Shown here piece by piece: positions 61,908 to 64,000 of a stretch of 64,000 nt of DNA. Position 1 is the stretch's first letter. Each line of letters begins with the position of its first letter. The notes beneath the pieces were generated by a model, which did not search any database, was not told where the DNA came from, and saw nothing but the letters and a program-made list of their open reading frames with translations. The position numbers and the translations under genes are program-made. The stretch lies in contig NC_065543.1 in NCBI RefSeq assembly GCF_932294415.1, positions 44,290,277-44,354,276 on the forward strand, in the 5' to 3' direction. This DNA is from Quercus robur. Lineage: Eukaryota; Streptophyta; Magnoliopsida; Fagales; Fagaceae.

Positions 61908-64000
61908 CCATGTTTCCAACAATTTTAACAGGGTGTGTAAGAGACAGAGGAGCAGTGGATCAAAACTCATGTTCAATAGATCAAAACCTGTGAAGATCTT
62001 TTTGGATCATCTAGGAGGCCTATTGTAAGCTGAGTGATACAAAGTTTCTTTTTTTCAATTTCTGATCTGGGTAATGACTGCATAGTGGTGTATAGCAAAG
62101 GGGCACATATCCAACATCATTTGTAATTTAGTGTTGTTCTGAAAGAAATTAGACTTTCATGTTAGACAATTGCTCGTGTAATACTTGACTTGTTATATTA
62201 AATTCACAATTTCCTAACTATTTAATCTTTTGAGACAATCCGTAATTTATTAGGTTCAAATCCTTTCTCCACTTCACTTTCTATAAAATAAAATAAAAAT
62301 CCGTATGTTAAAAAAATACTGTATAAATCTTTGGTAGAGTTATGCTCCTTTATTATCTAAATTCAATAGGTACAATAGTGGGAGAGAAGGGACTAGTGGC
62401 AAATAAATTAAAAGGTGCTTGGCAAAAAGAGTGTCAAATTAAATTCGTCATTTATTTATTTATTTATTATACTATATAGAAATTCTACTTTAACCTAATC
62501 TAAGTGTATATGTGTGTGAAACTGAGACTTAAATCTTGATCCTTACCCCTTATACCTTACAAGCACTTATACTTGTGAAGTGATCATTGTCTCAAGAGTG
62601 TGCGGTGGTAAATTCATCATTTTCTAACTGTTTAAGCTTTTGGGATTATCAATAATTTATAATTACTGTAACTAATTCCATAAGCTACCACTATAGTTAG
62701 TATTAGTGGGTTTCAATCAACTACTGCTGCAAAATCCTCCGTAAAGGGAAAAAGCATCATGCATAAATGTACTTTTTGCTATGTTCATGTCTTGCTAAGT
62801 AATATTTCCAGCATTCGGTCAGCCTTGCATTAGGGGAAAAAAAAGAAGAAGATAATACTTATGAATGAACCCAATCGCCAACAAACAATTTTAGAGTTGG
62901 GTCAGTTTTGTGCTGTGTTTTATTTCTGGTGTACGTACATTGAATCTACAATTTTTCAAGCCAAGAAAGTTCTAATTATTGCCTTCAAAGTCCAACTAAT
63001 TAGAAATTAAAATTAGAGCTATTAAATATCATTAAATTGTCACCAACTCCCCATTTATGACAAAATAGATTCCATGGATGTGACTGAAAGAATTATGAAA
63101 AATGCAAATCTTGTTTTTAATTTATTCCCTCCACAAGCTCATCAGTAATAGTCTAAAAAGAAAACAGCTCATGTAATCATGTCACTTAGTTTATGAGTAT
63201 TTAGACTTTGGAAGAACAATAAATATGTCGTTTTTTTAATGTTAATTGTCTTCTCTGAATCATTTAACAAGAACTTGTACAGTAATCAATATATTAAGTT
63301 TCAGATTGTCCCTTGAAGTTTCCAAAAGTAAAGTTTAGTACACATTCCGGTTTAAAAAATTAAGAGTGACAATGTCACATAAGCAATTTCATTTAATGGT
63401 ATCTCTCATAAACCATAATGGAAGAAGATTCGGACAGTTCTTTATATACGTTGCTCGTGCAAGTCTATAAATATTGTTCTAGTGGCCATTTTGTGTTTGT
63501 CTATTAGAGAAACAAACAAAAAAAATTTGATACCAAGGTATGTACTATTTCATGATTCTATACATATATATAATATTTACTTCTTTTGTTTTAGCAGAAC
63601 ATATAATATTTACTAATTAAAACAACTTGAGTTAGTCCGTCATTATATAAAGAAATAAATTCACACCTAATATTCGTTGAAATAGACTGAAACATCCTGA
63701 AATTTTTATTAAAAAACACTTCCTTGGATTAAATGTACTGACAGAAATGGACAGAGACTGTATGGAATCTTTAACTTTGTGTTGAAGACCAATAGGAAAG
63801 AAAAAGACTTGCATAGCTTAACTGATAGATTTTTGGCCGTCGAATAAGAATCTGATTTAAAACTCGCTTATACCAAAAATCAATTAAAGTCTTCAATTAA
63901 TGCTAAAGAACACTCATCATGAAACCATAGATTGAAATTCTGTCGTGACTATTGAAAACTATTGAAAAAAAAGGCTTTTTATCAGTAGATATATCAGCAT
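61908..64000. other. 3' flank of the PADRE gene to right edge
   Basis: Holds the PADRE 3' UTR and AT-rich intergenic DNA. Related words, CTAACTATTTAATCTTTTG near 62215 and CTAACTGTTTAAGCTTTTG near 62625, suggest two copies of an old repeat. A possible promoter lies near the edge (separate entry). Confidence 0.45.
63466..63535 (+). promoter_or_regulatory. Possible promoter and leader exon of a gene beyond the window
   Basis: TATAAATA at 63466-63473 is followed about 30-60 bp later by an A-rich, AUG-free leader (GAGAAACAAACAAAAAAAAT). This ends in CAAG followed by GTATGT, a good 5' splice site. The downstream gene is not visible, so this is speculative. Confidence 0.25.

Overview
The window is nuclear DNA from a flowering plant. 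It is AT-rich, has intron-bearing genes with plant-type exon structure, and carries long intergenic stretches full of small transposons, simple repeats and short tandem duplications. Protein similarity recalled from Arabidopsis points to a eudicot, and the repeat load suggests a woody species. A Fagales tree is a guess I cannot confirm.

Layout. (1) 1-14760: two head-to-tail copies, both on the minus strand, of a gene for a BAH plus TFIIS N-terminal (LW) domain protein like Arabidopsis SUO. The downstream copy (7722-14304) is complete at about 1637 codons. The other (1-4518) runs off the left edge but is open throughout the visible part. (2) 18672-24520, minus: a three-exon gene for mitochondrial ribosomal protein uL29m/mL47. 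Its first intron holds a 5'-truncated L1-type LINE and a tRNA-derived SINE. (3) 25500-33150: a transposon-rich block with a small Tourist-like element, a deleted hAT element with an 8-bp target duplication, and a 3.9-kb long-TIR MULE with a 9-bp target duplication. The MULE carries intron-containing pieces of an importin-11-like gene. An A-rich tandem array and a probable solo LTR follow. (4) 33150-43018: no gene recognised; several two-copy tandem duplications and a CACTA-end-like sequence. (5) 43019-50496, plus: a 14-exon nucleobase-ascorbate transporter gene, NAT6/NAT7-like, 538 aa. (6) 50497-60795: no gene recognised; a SINE with perfect 17-bp target duplications, a (GA)40 tract, a 282-bp near-perfect palindrome with TG...CA ends and a 5-bp target duplication, and a tandem array split by a 702-bp TAA-flanked element whose core is CG-rich CGATCG vocabulary. 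(7) 60796-61907, plus: a three-exon PADRE/DUF4228 gene with an Asn/Ser repeat. The right edge may hold the promoter of a further gene.

The genes have unrelated roles (miRNA-linked translational repression, mitochondrial translation, membrane transport, stress-linked small protein) and do not form an operon-like unit. The main novelties are the tandem SUO pair, the gene-capturing MULE, the palindromic TG...CA insertion and the CGATCG-core element with its empty site visible in neighbouring repeat units. All family calls rest on reading translations by eye against remembered family sequences; no database was searched.
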